From Streptomyces diacarni (lineage in GTDB: Bacteria; Actinomycetota; Actinomycetes; Streptomycetales; Streptomycetaceae), in assembly GCF_003323715.1 (NCBI RefSeq), contig NZ_QOIN01000042.1, positions 303,525 to 367,524 of the forward strand: a stretch of DNA of 64,000 nucleotides, in the 5' to 3' direction. Shown one piece after another: positions 1-8,650 of this stretch. The notes under the pieces were generated by a model. It saw only the letters and a program-made list of their open reading frames with translations, was not told where the DNA came from and searched no databases. How positions within the stretch are numbered: the stretch's first letter is position 1; each line of letters begins with the position of its first letter. Made by a program: the position numbers and the translations under genes.

Positions 1-858
1 CGCGGCGCCCGGCCCGTCCGCCGCCTGGTGCGGCCCGCCAGCGGCGCGGGCGCCCCCGGCGAGGACCGTGCGCGCCAGGGAGTGGCACAGCCGCCGCCAG
101 GGCGGCGGGAGCGGCACCGTCCCGCTCGGGGAGGTCGCCGCGGCGGCGGGCGGGGCCGGCGCGGCGGGTGCGGCGCCCCGTTCGAGGCGCAGCCCTCCGA
201 GAACGACCTCGTCCTCGTCGTCCACCAGGAGGTCCAGCGCCCGCGCGGTCCCGCGCAGCACCGTCCGCGCGGCCGAGACCGCGTCGAGCGGCAGCCCCAG
301 GCTCCGGGCGAGGGCGATCGAGGGGCCGTTGCCGACCGGCACCACCGACAGCGCCGTCCGCTCCAGCGCCCGTTCGTGGTGCAGGAGCCGCACGGCGCGC
401 AGCAGGGCGCGGTCGTTGCCGACGAGGACGGGTCTGCGCCCGCCGCGCCGGGCCAGGGCCCGCGCCACCGCGTCGGGCCCTTCGGGCAGGCTCAGTTTCA
501 TCCCGGGGCTTCCGGCCCGCAGCACGTCGCGGGCGATCCGTACGGACTCGCCGTCCGTGCTGCGGGCGACGGGGTCGACGACCACGAGCAGCGGAGCGGC
601 CGCCGCCCCGTCCGCCTGCGGGGCGCCGCGCCCGTCGGTCCGCGGGTGGCGCGGCGTCGGGCCTCCGGCCGCCGGGCTCGTCCCCGTCTCCCCCGCCGCG
701 GGGCTCGTCCCCGGGCCTCTCGTCCGGCGACGCTCCGCCGAGGGGGCGGGCGGGCGTGCCGGGGGCCGTCCGGGCGGTCTTGGGGCGGGTTGCGCGGGGG
801 ACGGCGACGGGGCGCGGGGGTGCGCCGGAGGCCTCGCGGGATCTGGAGCCGACACCAC
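1..858 (-). CDS. diacylglycerol kinase-like protein, 3' end cut off by window
   Basis: This open frame runs from tandem GTG codons (858 and 855) through position 1 without a stop, so the C-terminus is outside the window. A GGAAGGA ribosome-binding site at 861-867 fits GTG 855 best. After a Pro/Arg-rich, low-complexity N-terminus of about 100 residues comes a segment reading [16 protein letters not shown], then [16 protein letters not shown] and [19 protein letters not shown]. The last piece resembles the nucleotide-binding VPVGxGN region of the DAGK/LCB kinase catalytic domain. Such a gene lies divergent to purA in many Streptomyces. A role in lipid phosphorylation is inferred from the family; a full catalytic set cannot be checked because the gene is truncated. 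Confidence 0.7.
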   Translation of the reverse strand, partial: MVSAPDPARPPAHPRAPSPSPAQPAPRPPGRPPARPPAPSAERRRTRGPGTSPAAGETGTSPAAGGPTPRHPRTDGRGAPQADGAAAAPLLVVVDPVARSTDGESVRIARDVLRAGSPGMKLSLPEGPDAVARALARRGGRRPVLVGNDRALLRAVRLLHHERALERTALSVVPVGNGPSIALARSLGLPLDAVSAARTVLRGTARALDLLVDDEDEVVLGGLRLERGAAPAAPAPPAAAATSPSGTVPLPPPWRRLCHSLARTVLAGGARAAGGPHQAADGPGAA

Positions 859-1220
859 GATCCTTCCTCGTGAATCCGTGCGTACGGGTGAGTCCGTGCG
901 TTCCTGAACCGAACCGGTCCTCCGGAGCCCCGGCCCCGGGGCCGGGGCTCCGGAGGACCGGGCCCGGGACCGGGGGGTCGACCCCGGTTTCCGGAAGCTT
1001 CCGGCGTGTGCTGAGGTGGTACGCGTTCGTACGTCCGTCCGAGTCGGTGCACTCCCCTGTTCGTCACCCGGGAGAATTGTTCGGTAATCTCTCGGTGCAA
1101 GAGCCCCTGTCGCTGTTGCGCCAGGGGCTTCCTCTATCCGGGGTACCGACCTGCGGCTCTCGCGATGGCGATACGCGCCACGCACGTGGGACATGCCCCA
1201 CCCGAAAGGGGTGTACGCCT
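859..1220. other. divergent dgk/purA intergenic region
   Basis: No gene is seen in these 362 bases. They hold a cluster of palindromes: the 48-bp perfect palindrome at 914-961, GGGGTCGACCCC at 974-985 and CCGGAAGCTTCCGG at 991-1004. A TAATCT hexamer at 1085-1090 could be a purA -10 box, but no convincing -35 is present. An 8-bp stem (AGCCCCTG 1102-1109 with CAGGGGCT 1122-1129) would lie in the purA leader just after such a start. Confidence 0.5.
914..961. repeat. 48-bp perfect palindrome without loop
   Basis: The 24-bp arms are exactly complementary and meet with no spacer at 937/938. The sequence lies between divergently transcribed dgk and purA, about 56 bp upstream of the dgk start, where an ordinary end-of-gene terminator is not expected. 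No T-tract follows on either strand. It could act as a cruciform, a leader hairpin of the dgk transcript, or a block to antisense transcription. Confidence 0.85.
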
Positions 1221-2504
1221 GTGCCCGCACTTGTGCTGCTCGGTGCTCAGTGGGGTGACGAGGGCAAGGGAAAGGCCACCGACCTGCTCGGCGGCTCCGT
1301 GGACTATGTGGTGCGCTACCAGGGCGGCAACAACGCCGGCCACACGGTCGTCGTCGGCGACCAGAAGTACGCGCTCCACCTGCTCCCGTCCGGGATCCTC
1401 TCCCCCGGCTGCACCCCGGTCATCGGCAACGGCGTCGTCGTCGACCCCTCGGTCCTGCTCTCCGAGCTGAGCGGACTGAACGAGCGCGGTGTCGACACCT
1501 CCAAGCTGCTGGTCAGCGGCAACGCCCACCTGATCACGCCGTACCACGAGACGCTCGACAAGACGACCGAGCGGTTCCTGGGCAAGCGGCGCATCGGCAC
1601 CACAGGGCGCGGCATCGGCCCGAGCTACGCCGACAAGATCAACCGCGTCGGCATCCGGGTCCAGGACCTGTTCGACGAGTCGATCCTGTTGCAGAAGGTC
1701 GAGGCGGCGCTCGACTTCAAGAACCAGGTGCTGGCCAAGCTCTACAACCGCCGCGCGATCTCGGCCGAGCAGGTCGTCGAGGAGCTGCTCGGCTACGCCG
1801 AGCACCTCAAGGGCTTCGTCGCCGACACCACACTGGTCCTCAACGACGCGATCGACGAGGGCAAGGTCGTCCTCTTCGAAGGCGGGCAGGGCACCCTGCT
1901 GGACGTCGACCACGGCACGTACCCGTTCGTCACCTCCTCCAACCCGACAGCGGGCGGCGCCTGCACCGGTTCCGGCGTCGGGCCGACGAAGATCAACCGG
2001 GTCATCGGCATCCTCAAGGCGTACACGACCCGCGTCGGCGCGGGCCCCTTCCCCACCGAGCTGTTCGACGACGACGGCGAGGCACTGCGCACCATCGGCG
2101 GCGAGTTCGGCGTCACCACGGGCCGCAACCGGCGCTGCGGCTGGTTCGACGCGGTCATCGCCCGCTACGCCACCCGCGTCAACGGGCTCACCGACTTCTT
2201 CCTCACCAAGCTCGACGTGCTCACCGGCTGGGAGCAGATCCCCGTCTGCGTCGCCTACGACATCGACGGCGAGCGCACCACGGAACTGCCCTACAACCAG
2301 AGCGACTTCCACCACGCCGAGCCGGTCTACGAGTACCTGCCCGGCTGGAGCGAGGACATCACCAAGGCCAAGACCTTCGCCGACCTGCCCAAGAACGCGC
2401 AAGCGTATGTGAAGACCCTGGAGGAGATGTCGGGCGCCCCGATCTCCGCCATCGGCGTCGGCCCGGGCCGCGACGAGACGATCCAGGTCAACTCCTTCCT
2501 CTGA
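1221..2504 (+). CDS. purA: adenylosuccinate synthetase
   Basis: PurA makes adenylosuccinate from IMP, aspartate and GTP, the first committed step of AMP synthesis in the cytoplasm. The protein is 427 aa, the normal length. It starts [15 protein letters not shown], the GTP-binding P-loop carrying the catalytic Asp, then has [12 protein letters not shown], the IMP-binding [16 protein letters not shown], the switch region [22 protein letters not shown] (22 residues, split here by its key GQGT and DHGTYP parts) and [17 protein letters not shown] 1221 is chosen because it sits at the family N-terminus, 10 nt after GAAAGGG. The gene is monocistronic: it is flanked by the divergent dgk region and by a strong terminator at 2534-2568. 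Confidence 0.98.
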   Translation: MPALVLLGAQWGDEGKGKATDLLGGSVDYVVRYQGGNNAGHTVVVGDQKYALHLLPSGILSPGCTPVIGNGVVVDPSVLLSELSGLNERGVDTSKLLVSGNAHLITPYHETLDKTTERFLGKRRIGTTGRGIGPSYADKINRVGIRVQDLFDESILLQKVEAALDFKNQVLAKLYNRRAISAEQVVEELLGYAEHLKGFVADTTLVLNDAIDEGKVVLFEGGQGTLLDVDHGTYPFVTSSNPTAGGACTGSGVGPTKINRVIGILKAYTTRVGAGPFPTELFDDDGEALRTIGGEFGVTTGRNRRCGWFDAVIARYATRVNGLTDFFLTKLDVLTGWEQIPVCVAYDIDGERTTELPYNQSDFHHAEPVYEYLPGWSEDITKAKTFADLPKNAQAYVKTLEEMSGAPISAIGVGPGRDETIQVNSFL

Positions 2505-2533
2505 GCCCCCGCCCTTCCCGGGCCCCGCCCGCC

Positions 2534-2568
2534 CGTAGCCGCACGGTCCGCCCGACCGTGCGGCTACG
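2534..2568 (+). terminator. purA terminator hairpin
   Basis: A 15-bp perfect stem (2534-2548 with 2554-2568) closes on a 5-nt CGCCC loop, 30 bases after the purA stop. There is no U-tract, as is usual for Streptomyces terminators. Confidence 0.85.
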
Positions 2569-2676
2569 CGCATACCAGGGCGACCGACCTCACCCGTGTG
2601 GGTGTATCCGCCGGAAACCCCCGCCGCCCCGCCGCCTCACGGCTGACACTGGCTTTCGCCTGGAAGGAGGGGCAGC

Positions 2677-3261
2677 ATGACGGTTATGGCCGAGCGCACG
2701 TCTCACATGTCGGTGGAGGACTTCGAACGGATCGCGTCCACCACTCCCGAGACCGTCACGTTGGAGTTCATCGGCGGACGGATCGGGGAGAAGGTCGTGG
2801 CAGACGGAGATCACGAGACGATCACCATGTGGCTGCTCAGGCAGTGCATGCAGGCGCGCCCGGATCTCGACCTGCACCCCACGCAAGGGTTGAAGGCCGG
2901 TGGCTACCGCAAGGGAAGAGTGCGTCCGGACGGCTCGCTCGCGCCCATCGCCCACTTCGCCGGGCAGGGCGAATGGGCCGACCCCGACGGCGTACTGATG
3001 ACCGTCGAGGTCACGTCGTACGACTCGGACACCAACCAGCGCGACCGGCAGGAGAAACCGGCCGCCTACGCCGCTGTCGGCATCCCGGTCTACCTCCTGG
3101 TCGACCGGGGCGCGGGCGAGGTCGTCGTGCACACGAACCCCGACCCGAACGCCGGACGCTACCGCGATCTGCACACCGCCGCGTTCGGTGAACAGGTCGC
3201 CCTCCCCGAGCCCGTCGGCATCCGTCTGGACACCGAGGTCTTGAAGAACTACGTACGCTGA
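2677..3261 (+). CDS. Uma2 family (DUF820) PD-(D/E)XK nuclease-like protein
   Basis: The 194-aa protein has the Uma2/DUF820 pattern: an N-terminal MSVEDFERI segment, LEFIGGRIGEKV, then RVRPDGSLAPIAHF and the core GVLMTVEVTSYDSDTNQRD followed by KPAAYAAVGIPVYLLVDR. The VRPD aspartate and the VEVTS glutamate sit where PD-(D/E)XK folds place metal ligands. The family is very common in Streptomyces, often as singletons, and its true role is unknown. ATG 2677 has a strong GGAAGGAGG site 8 nt upstream. The membrane-protein gene begins 7 nt after the stop, so the two are probably cotranscribed. Confidence 0.9.
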   Translation: MTVMAERTSHMSVEDFERIASTTPETVTLEFIGGRIGEKVVADGDHETITMWLLRQCMQARPDLDLHPTQGLKAGGYRKGRVRPDGSLAPIAHFAGQGEWADPDGVLMTVEVTSYDSDTNQRDRQEKPAAYAAVGIPVYLLVDRGAGEVVVHTNPDPNAGRYRDLHTAAFGEQVALPEPVGIRLDTEVLKNYVR

Positions 3262-3267
3262 GCCGCC

Positions 3268-4680
3268 ATGCAGGCAACCGTGGACGGCGCCGTCCTCATC
3301 TCCGTCGTACTGGCGCTCGCCCTCGCGGTCCGGGACCGGCGGCCGGGGCCGCCGGTCGGCCCCGGGGCAGCGGGGCGCCGACTGCCCGGGCCGCTCGCAT
3401 GGCTGGGGATGGTGACCGGTCTCGTGCTGGTCAACCAGGTGGCCGTCGTGGTGTACATGGAGCGTGTCCGGGGCGGCGACCCCGCCTTCGTGGCGCGCTA
3501 CCTGCCGCCCGGCTGGTTCGACCTGCCGGACGGTGGCGGCCCGTTGGGATGGCTCGTCACCCACTGGCCCTGGCCGCACGCCCTCGCCGTCTGCGTGCTG
3601 CGCGTCCAGGCGGCCCTGGAACTGCCGCTCGTGCTGCTGGCGTTCGCCGTGGTGCTGCGCTGGCTCGACCCGCCGCTGTGCCGCCGGGTACTGCGCTCGC
3701 CCCTGCTGGTGGTGGCCGCGCTCGCCTACACCGCCGTCTTCTGCGCCGTCGAATGGGACCTGCACAACCCCTACACCCTCGACGACCTGGCCGTGCGCTG
3801 CGCCTCCGCGCTGGTGACCCCGCCCGCGCTGGCGGCCCTGGCCCGCCGCTGGGGGCCCGCCGGTGCGGCACCGCCGCCCCCGCTGCCGGCGGTGCGCCTG
3901 CTGCTGTTCCTCGGCTCCCTCGCCGCCTTCGGCGGGCTCGTCCTGCTCGCCTACGACACGCTGCTGCTCTACAACCTGGGCCGGCTGGACGACCGGCTGC
4001 CGCTCGCCGCCGCCTGCGCGGCGGTGCTCGCCGCGTGCCGCCTGGGCGACCGGCGGTGGGCGGCCCGCACCGCCCCCGGGCCGGGGGCGAGCACGGACCC
4101 CGGACCGGGAGCAGGCGCGCCCCCCGGGCCCGCCGTCGTCTTCCTCGGCCACGCCCTGCGCCGGTTCCTCGTCCTCTTCTTCGCTCCGGCGCTCGCCGTC
4201 CGCTACGGCGTCACCTTCGGCACCCCGGCGCTGGCCGCCGCCGCGGGGCTCGTCCTGGGTTCGGTGGCGGCCGGCCTCGCGCTGCGCGACACCCTGGCCG
4301 AGAGCGGCACGGGTGCGGGGCGTCTGCTCTCGGTGCTGTGCTGTGCCGTACTGGGCGGTGCGGTCGCCGGGTACGCGGCGGCGCGGGTGGCGAGCGGCGG
4401 GTACTACGAGACGGCGCTGCTGGCGGGCGCGGCGACGTTCCTCGCCGTGGCGGTCGGCGGCTGCGCGCTGGGGGACCGGCTGCGCTCCGGCTCCCGGGGG
4501 TTCCCGCTGCCGTCAGCGCCGCCGCACGAGCAGCTGGGCGACCCCGTGGGAGACCGCCAGCGCCGCGACGGCCCCGAGGGCACCGGCGGCGATGTCGCGC
4601 GGCCTCGTCGGCCGGAGGATCCCCTGCGCGCGCAGCCTTCCGCGGGCCCAGGCGGTGAAGGGGATGACCACCAGCGGTGA
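3268..4680 (+). CDS. multi-pass membrane protein of unknown function
   Basis: The 470-aa product begins with a hydrophobic helix (DGAVLISVVLALALAV) and contains roughly eight to ten membrane spans, such as LAWLGMVTGLVLVNQVAVVV, LELPLVLLAFAVVLRWL, LLLFLGSLAAFGGLVLLAY and LLAGAATFLAVAVGGCAL. Loops are rich in Arg, Gly and Pro. I recognise no catalytic motif or named family. The last ~55 codons (after about 4513) are hydrophilic and lie antisense to the HXXEE gene; they look like read-through into that gene, so the functional protein probably ends near residue 415. No clear ribosome-binding site precedes ATG 3268, so expression may be coupled to the Uma2 gene. Confidence 0.7.
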   Translation: MQATVDGAVLISVVLALALAVRDRRPGPPVGPGAAGRRLPGPLAWLGMVTGLVLVNQVAVVVYMERVRGGDPAFVARYLPPGWFDLPDGGGPLGWLVTHWPWPHALAVCVLRVQAALELPLVLLAFAVVLRWLDPPLCRRVLRSPLLVVAALAYTAVFCAVEWDLHNPYTLDDLAVRCASALVTPPALAALARRWGPAGAAPPPPLPAVRLLLFLGSLAAFGGLVLLAYDTLLLYNLGRLDDRLPLAAACAAVLAACRLGDRRWAARTAPGPGASTDPGPGAGAPPGPAVVFLGHALRRFLVLFFAPALAVRYGVTFGTPALAAAAGLVLGSVAAGLALRDTLAESGTGAGRLLSVLCCAVLGGAVAGYAAARVASGGYYETALLAGAATFLAVAVGGCALGDRLRSGSRGFPLPSAPPHEQLGDPVGDRQRRDGPEGTGGDVARPRRPEDPLRAQPSAGPGGEGDDHQR

Positions 4681-5055
4681 GGTCAGCGCCCCCGGGGTGA
4701 GGCTGCGGGTGGCGGCGGCCTGCGCGAGGTGCACGACGCCGTGCGCGCCGAAGGCGCCCAGCGCCGTCTGGTAGGTGGCGCTGCGTCCGCCCGTGCGGTG
4801 TCCTTCCGCGGCGGCCGCTCCCACGAGGACGGCCATCGCGCCGACGGCCGCCGCGAACCGCCGCCCGTCCGTCGCCTCCAGCCGCGTCCACACCGCCTCC
4901 GGTACACGCGGCGCCGACTTCCGCAGCTCGGGAACGTGCGTGCGGATCCAGTGCGGCATCATGGCCGTCTCCTCCGCGTCGTGCAGGGCCCACGCCGCGA
5001 ACAGGCCGAGGGTGACACCGGCCGGGACCGTGCCGGTCCGCTGCTGCTCTTCCAT
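4513..5055 (-). CDS. HXXEE domain membrane protein
   Basis: This 180-aa protein carries the signature HxxEE as WALHDAEETAMMPHW (about residues 22-36), followed by hydrophobic helices (FAAAVGAMAVLVGAAAAEG, ALGAFGAHGVVHLAQA, IAAGALGAVAALAVSHGVAQLL). HXXEE proteins are predicted membrane enzymes of unknown substrate. ATG 5055 gives a full-length domain, but the sequence upstream has no good ribosome-binding site. Its 3' end overlaps the convergent membrane-protein frame by 168 bp. The coding signal in the overlap favours HXXEE, since conserved-looking hydrophobic helices continue to its stop. Confidence 0.8.
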   Translation of the reverse strand: MEEQQRTGTVPAGVTLGLFAAWALHDAEETAMMPHWIRTHVPELRKSAPRVPEAVWTRLEATDGRRFAAAVGAMAVLVGAAAAEGHRTGGRSATYQTALGAFGAHGVVHLAQAAATRSLTPGALTSPLVVIPFTAWARGRLRAQGILRPTRPRDIAAGALGAVAALAVSHGVAQLLVRRR

Positions 5056-5261
5056 ACCGGAGGGGACGCCCCACAGGCGCCGCGAGGTTCACGTGGCCCC
5101 CGCCGCATCCTACGGCCCGCCTCGTCGGGAAGCGCCCGTGCGGCGTACGCCACCGGCACGTGCGGATTAATGATGATCGTTTTGCTGCGGGGTGTGGAAG
5201 AGGTCTCGCGCACAGCGCACACCCCGCGCGAGACCGCGCGCCCCGACCGCAAGGAGCACTC

Positions 5262-5522
5262 ATGCGCATCCGCACCGCGACCGCCGCCGCCGTCCTGGCG
5301 ACCGCCGCCGTCCTCGGCTCGGCGGGCACCGCCTTCGCCGGCGACCACCACAACTGGACCTCGGCCGCCTACGACTTCAGCGACCACGTCCTGAGCAAGC
5401 ACGAGAACAAGAGCGACAACGACACCAACGTCGTCAAGCAGTTCAAGTACACGAACATCTCGGACAACGAGGTCGACAACTTCAACACCGGCGCCAACAT
5501 CGGCGAGCTCGAGCTGGACTGA
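5262..5522 (+). CDS. small secreted protein, 86 aa, unknown function
   Basis: A clear Sec signal peptide (MRIRTATAAAVLATAAVLG, cleavage after AFA near residue 29) leads to a mature peptide of about 57 residues rich in Asn, Asp, His and Lys. It begins GDHHNWTSAAYDFSDH and includes NKSDNDTNVVKQF and NFNTGANIGELELD. There are no cysteines, so it is not a chaplin or rodlin by sequence. ATG 5262 follows AAGGAG at a 6-nt spacing. It is transcribed alone and ends at the large hairpin 5558-5600. I do not recognise the family; the acidic, Asn-rich tail suggests an extracellular or wall-associated peptide, which is inference. Confidence 0.8.
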   Translation: MRIRTATAAAVLATAAVLGSAGTAFAGDHHNWTSAAYDFSDHVLSKHENKSDNDTNVVKQFKYTNISDNEVDNFNTGANIGELELD

Positions 5523-5557
5523 CGCCGAGCACCGCTCGGGCCGCGACCCGACCGCCG

Positions 5558-5600
5558 CGCACGCCTTCGGCCCCGCCTGGGGCGGGGCCGAAGGCGTGCG
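5558..5600. terminator. bidirectional terminator between convergent genes
   Basis: A 20-bp perfect stem (5558-5577 with 5581-5600) has a 3-nt TGG loop. It lies between the secreted-protein gene ending at 5522 and the kynB-like gene ending at 5637, so it can serve both strands. Confidence 0.9.
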
Positions 5601-5636
5601 GGGCCGAAGGCGGGGCCGCGAGGCGACCGAGCTTCG

Positions 5637-6374
5637 CTAGCGCAGCGACCGCACCACCACGTCGAACGCCGGGGTGCGCGGAGTGACGGGCGCGTAGTGC
5701 CCGACGCCGGGCATCAGGTGCAGCCGGCCGCCCCAATTGTTCGCGTACCGCCGCGACAGTTCGATCGGCACCTCGGCGTCGGTGGTGCCGTGCAGCACCT
5801 CCACCGGGACGCGCGGCAGCAGCCGCATCGGATCGGCGTCGTCCAGCGCGCTGTCGGTCGCGCTGTCGGTCGCGCTGTCGGTCGCGTCCTGGCCGCCGAG
5901 GAAGGACGCCACCGCGCCGTCGTCGAGACGCAGCTCGTGGGCGCGCGCGAGGTCGGCCACCGGGGCGACCACGACGACACGGCCCGCGGCCCGCTGCCGC
6001 CTCGCCGCGGCCCACAGCGCCAACTGGCCGCCCGCGGAGTGCCCGAACAGGACGCTGGGCGGGGCCCCCAGGTGGTCGAGCGCCGCGTCGACGTCCTCGG
6101 CCGTGGCGGGCCAGCCGCCGCCCCCGCCGACCCTGCGGTACTCCACCAGGGCCACCGACATGCCCTGCCCCGCCAGCGCGGCGGCGAAGGGCGACAGATG
6201 GGTGCGGTCCCACTCCTCGCGCCAGAATCCGCCGTGCAGCAGGACGACGCGGGGACCCGGGGCGCCCTGTCCGTAGAGGTCGACGACCTGGGAGGGGTGT
6301 TCCCCGTAGCGCACCTGGCGCTCGGGCGGCGCCGGCGCAAGTGCCAGCAGCGCCTTGCACTCGTCCTGGCTCAT
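5637..6374 (-). CDS. alpha/beta hydrolase, probable kynurenine formamidase
   Basis: The 245-aa alpha/beta hydrolase shows the HGG oxyanion motif in VVLLHGGFWREEWDRT, the nucleophile elbow LFGHSAGGQLALWAA, an acid in EVLHGTTDAEVPIEL and the catalytic His in MPGVGHYAPVTP. HGGFW is typical of esterase-type formamidases. It is the third gene of an operon with tryptophan dioxygenase and kynureninase; its ATG overlaps the kynU stop as ATGA. That context makes hydrolysis of N-formylkynurenine to kynurenine the likely reaction, although general esterase activity cannot be excluded. A 12-bp unit repeated three times at 5847-5882 encodes an ATDS triplet repeat in the cap or linker region, which may be recent slippage. 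Confidence 0.85.
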   Translation of the reverse strand: MSQDECKALLALAPAPPERQVRYGEHPSQVVDLYGQGAPGPRVVLLHGGFWREEWDRTHLSPFAAALAGQGMSVALVEYRRVGGGGGWPATAEDVDAALDHLGAPPSVLFGHSAGGQLALWAAARRQRAAGRVVVVAPVADLARAHELRLDDGAVASFLGGQDATDSATDSATDSALDDADPMRLLPRVPVEVLHGTTDAEVPIELSRRYANNWGGRLHLMPGVGHYAPVTPRTPAFDVVVRSLR

Positions 6375-7636
6375 CGTGGTCCCCCGATCACCTCGCCCAG
6401 GACGCGCGCGGCACGCTCCACGTCCTGGAACGCAGTGTAGAGCGGGGTGAACCCGAAGCGCAGGACACCCGGGCGCCGGAAGTCACCGACGACGCCGCGC
6501 CCGATCAGCTCGGCCATCACCCCCTCGGCCCGCTCCGCCGGGTCGCACAGCAGCGCGACCTGGCTGCCGCGCCGGGCGTGCTCGGCGGGCGTCAGCGACC
6601 GCACCGCGACCTCGGCGCCCGCGCCCGTGTACGCCGCCACGCAGCGCAGGAAGAAGTCCGTGAGCGCCAGCGACTTGGCCCGCACGTCCTCGATCCGCAC
6701 CCCGTCCCAGACCGTCAGCGCCTCCTCCAGCGCGGCCATCGACAGGATGTCCGGCGTGCCGACCCGGCCGCGTGCCGCGCCCGCTGCCGGCGTGTACGCC
6801 GGGTCCATGGCGAACGGGTCGGCGTGCGAGGCCCATCCGGGCAGCGGCGAATCGAACCGCTCCTGGAGCGCGGAGCGCACGTACAAGAACGCGGGGGCGC
6901 CCGGCCCTCCGTTGAGGAACTTGTAGGTGCAGCCCACGGCGAGGTCCACCCCGTGCGCGTCCAGCCCCACCGGCAGCGCGCCCGCGCTGTGGCACAGGTC
7001 CCACACGCCGACGGCGCCCGCCTCCCGCACGGCCGCCGTCAGCGCCGGCAGGTCGTTGAGGGTGCCGGTGCGGTAGTCGACGTGGTTGAGCAGCACGGCG
7101 GCGGTCCGCGGCCCCACCGCCTCGGGCACCTGTGCGGCGGCGACGGGACGTACCGCGCATCCCGTCAGCCGCGCCGCGGACGCGGCGATGTAGCCGTCCG
7201 TCGGGAACGTCGCCTCGTCGATCAGGAGTTCGTCCCGCCCCGGATGACGCCCGGCATCCCGCTCCCGCGCGATCCGCACGGCACCGACCACGGCCTTGAG
7301 CACGTTCACGCTCGTCGAGTCGCCGACGACGACCTGGCCGGGTCCCGCACCGACCAGCGGGGCGATCAGCTCCCCCACCCGCTGCGGCATCTCCCACCAG
7401 CCCGCCTCCGTCCACGACCTGATGCCCAGCTGCCCCCACTCCCGGGAGACCACCTCGGCCAGCCGCCCCGGCACCCGGGCGGGGAGGGCGCCGAGCGAGT
7501 TGCCGTCGAGATAGACGGTGCCGCCGTCGAGCACGAACAGCTCACGCAGCGGCGCGAGGGGGTCGGCGGCGTCGAGGGAGGCGGCCACCTCGTTCTGCGC
7601 CGCGTCCCGCGCTTCGCCCGCGGCGAGGTCAGACAT
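6371..7636 (-). CDS. kynU: kynureninase
   Basis: KynU is a PLP enzyme that cleaves kynurenine to anthranilate and alanine. The 421-aa protein has VYLDGNSLGALP, GWWEMPQRVG, the cofactor Asp in VGVWDLCHSAGALPVGL and the Schiff-base lysine in AVGCTYKFLNGGPGAPAF (Lys239). GTPDILSMAALEEAL and PGVLRFGFTPLYTAFQDVE complete the family pattern. The start is ATG 7636 rather than the longer upstream frame, because it overlaps the kynA stop in an 8-nt ATGTCTGA arrangement that implies translational coupling. It is the middle gene of the kynA-kynU-kynB operon, supplying anthranilate or catabolic alanine from tryptophan. Confidence 0.96.
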   Translation of the reverse strand: MSDLAAGEARDAAQNEVAASLDAADPLAPLRELFVLDGGTVYLDGNSLGALPARVPGRLAEVVSREWGQLGIRSWTEAGWWEMPQRVGELIAPLVGAGPGQVVVGDSTSVNVLKAVVGAVRIARERDAGRHPGRDELLIDEATFPTDGYIAASAARLTGCAVRPVAAAQVPEAVGPRTAAVLLNHVDYRTGTLNDLPALTAAVREAGAVGVWDLCHSAGALPVGLDAHGVDLAVGCTYKFLNGGPGAPAFLYVRSALQERFDSPLPGWASHADPFAMDPAYTPAAGAARGRVGTPDILSMAALEEALTVWDGVRIEDVRAKSLALTDFFLRCVAAYTGAGAEVAVRSLTPAEHARRGSQVALLCDPAERAEGVMAELIGRGVVGDFRRPGVLRFGFTPLYTAFQDVERAARVLGEVIGGPR

Positions 7637-8450
7637 GGCTGCGCGCCGTCCACAGCTCGGGGAAGACCTGTTTGGCGGCCCGCTTCTCCAGCCAGGCCAC
7701 ACCGGACGTGCCGCCCGTCCCCGTCTTGGCCCCCATGGCCCGCCGCGTGGCGACGAGGTGGTCGTTGCGCCAGCGCCACACCAGTTCGGCGACCTCGGTC
7801 AGGGCCTCACCGAGCCGGTGCGCGGGCGACCCCGCGCCCTCCCGGTAGACGCGTACCCACACGGCCTCGACGCCCGGGTCGGCCTCGTACCGGCGCGTGA
7901 GGTCGCGCTGGAGGACCGCTTCGGGGATGTCCTCACCGCGCCGGGCGAGGAACCGCAGCGCCTCGTCGTAGAGGCTCGGTTCGTGCAGGGCCTTCTCCAG
8001 TTCGGCGTGCACCCGCGGCGACCCGCGGTGCGGCACCAGCATGGAGGCGGACTTCTCCCCCAGCAGGAACTCCACCCGCCGGTACATCGCGGACTGGAAC
8101 CCCGACCCGTCCCCGAGCGCGGAGCGGTAGGAGTTGAACTGGGCGGGGGTCAGATGGGCCAGCGGCTCCCAGGAGGCGTTGAGCGAGGCCATCGCGTACG
8201 TCGAGCGCGTCAGGGCGGCCGCGGCGGCCTCCAGGTCGTCCTCCCGCAGCTTGCGTGCCGCCGTCTGCCACTCGTGCACCAGGAGGGTGAACCACAGCTC
8301 CATCACCTGCGTGGTCACCAGGAACGCCATCTCGCCCGGGTCGTCGGAGAGCGGGTGCTGGAGGTGGGTGAGGACGTCCGCCTGTACGTAGTCCTCATAG
8401 GGCGTGGTGCCGCCGAACTCAAGGACCGGGGCATCGGGGTCGTGTGACAT
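7629..8450 (-). CDS. kynA: tryptophan 2,3-dioxygenase
   Basis: TDO is a haem dioxygenase that opens the indole ring of L-tryptophan to N-formylkynurenine. The 273-aa protein shows the family blocks TTPYEDYVQADVLTHLQHP, MAFLVTTQVMELWFTLLVHE, SWEPLAHLTPAQFNSYRSAL, SGFQSAMYRRVEFLLG and the C-terminal WRNDHLVATRRAMG with the haem-ligand His, then TGTGGTSGVAWL. ATG 8450 is chosen, since it matches the family N-terminus and has GGAGA 7 nt upstream. It is the first gene of the operon; a 200-bp gap separates it from the DUF3151 gene and should hold its promoter. Confidence 0.97.
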   Translation of the reverse strand: MSHDPDAPVLEFGGTTPYEDYVQADVLTHLQHPLSDDPGEMAFLVTTQVMELWFTLLVHEWQTAARKLREDDLEAAAAALTRSTYAMASLNASWEPLAHLTPAQFNSYRSALGDGSGFQSAMYRRVEFLLGEKSASMLVPHRGSPRVHAELEKALHEPSLYDEALRFLARRGEDIPEAVLQRDLTRRYEADPGVEAVWVRVYREGAGSPAHRLGEALTEVAELVWRWRNDHLVATRRAMGAKTGTGGTSGVAWLEKRAAKQVFPELWTARSHV

Positions 8451-8563
8451 CGCTGTCTCCACTCGCTGTGCTTCCGGGTAGCGGTCCGCCCCTTCCGGAT
8501 AGACGTCGGAGCCCCGGTCCCCTCGGGCCTCACGCGGCCCACCACGCATCATGCGCGCGAGGT

Positions 8564-8593
8564 GACGGCGGCGGCAAGGTCACCGCCGCCGTC
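8564..8593 (-). terminator. terminator after the DUF3151 gene
   Basis: An 11-bp stem (8564-8574 with 8583-8593, GC only apart from one pair) and an 8-nt loop lie 57 bases beyond the DUF3151 stop on the minus strand. It separates that gene from the kyn operon promoter. Confidence 0.6.
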
Positions 8594-8650
8594 CGCACAC
8601 CGGCCCAGCTCAGGCGCGCCCCACCACGGGCCGCGCCGCACCGGCCGCGC

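Noticed and set aside
168..1220. Long plus-strand extension of purA to position 168
   Set aside because: The upstream part is antisense to the dgk-like gene and has no PurA similarity. GTG 1221 gives the normal 427-aa enzyme.
5050..5070. Second parS-like site around TTCACGTGG
   Set aside because: Only the central CACGTG and part of one arm match; the right arm has three mismatches.
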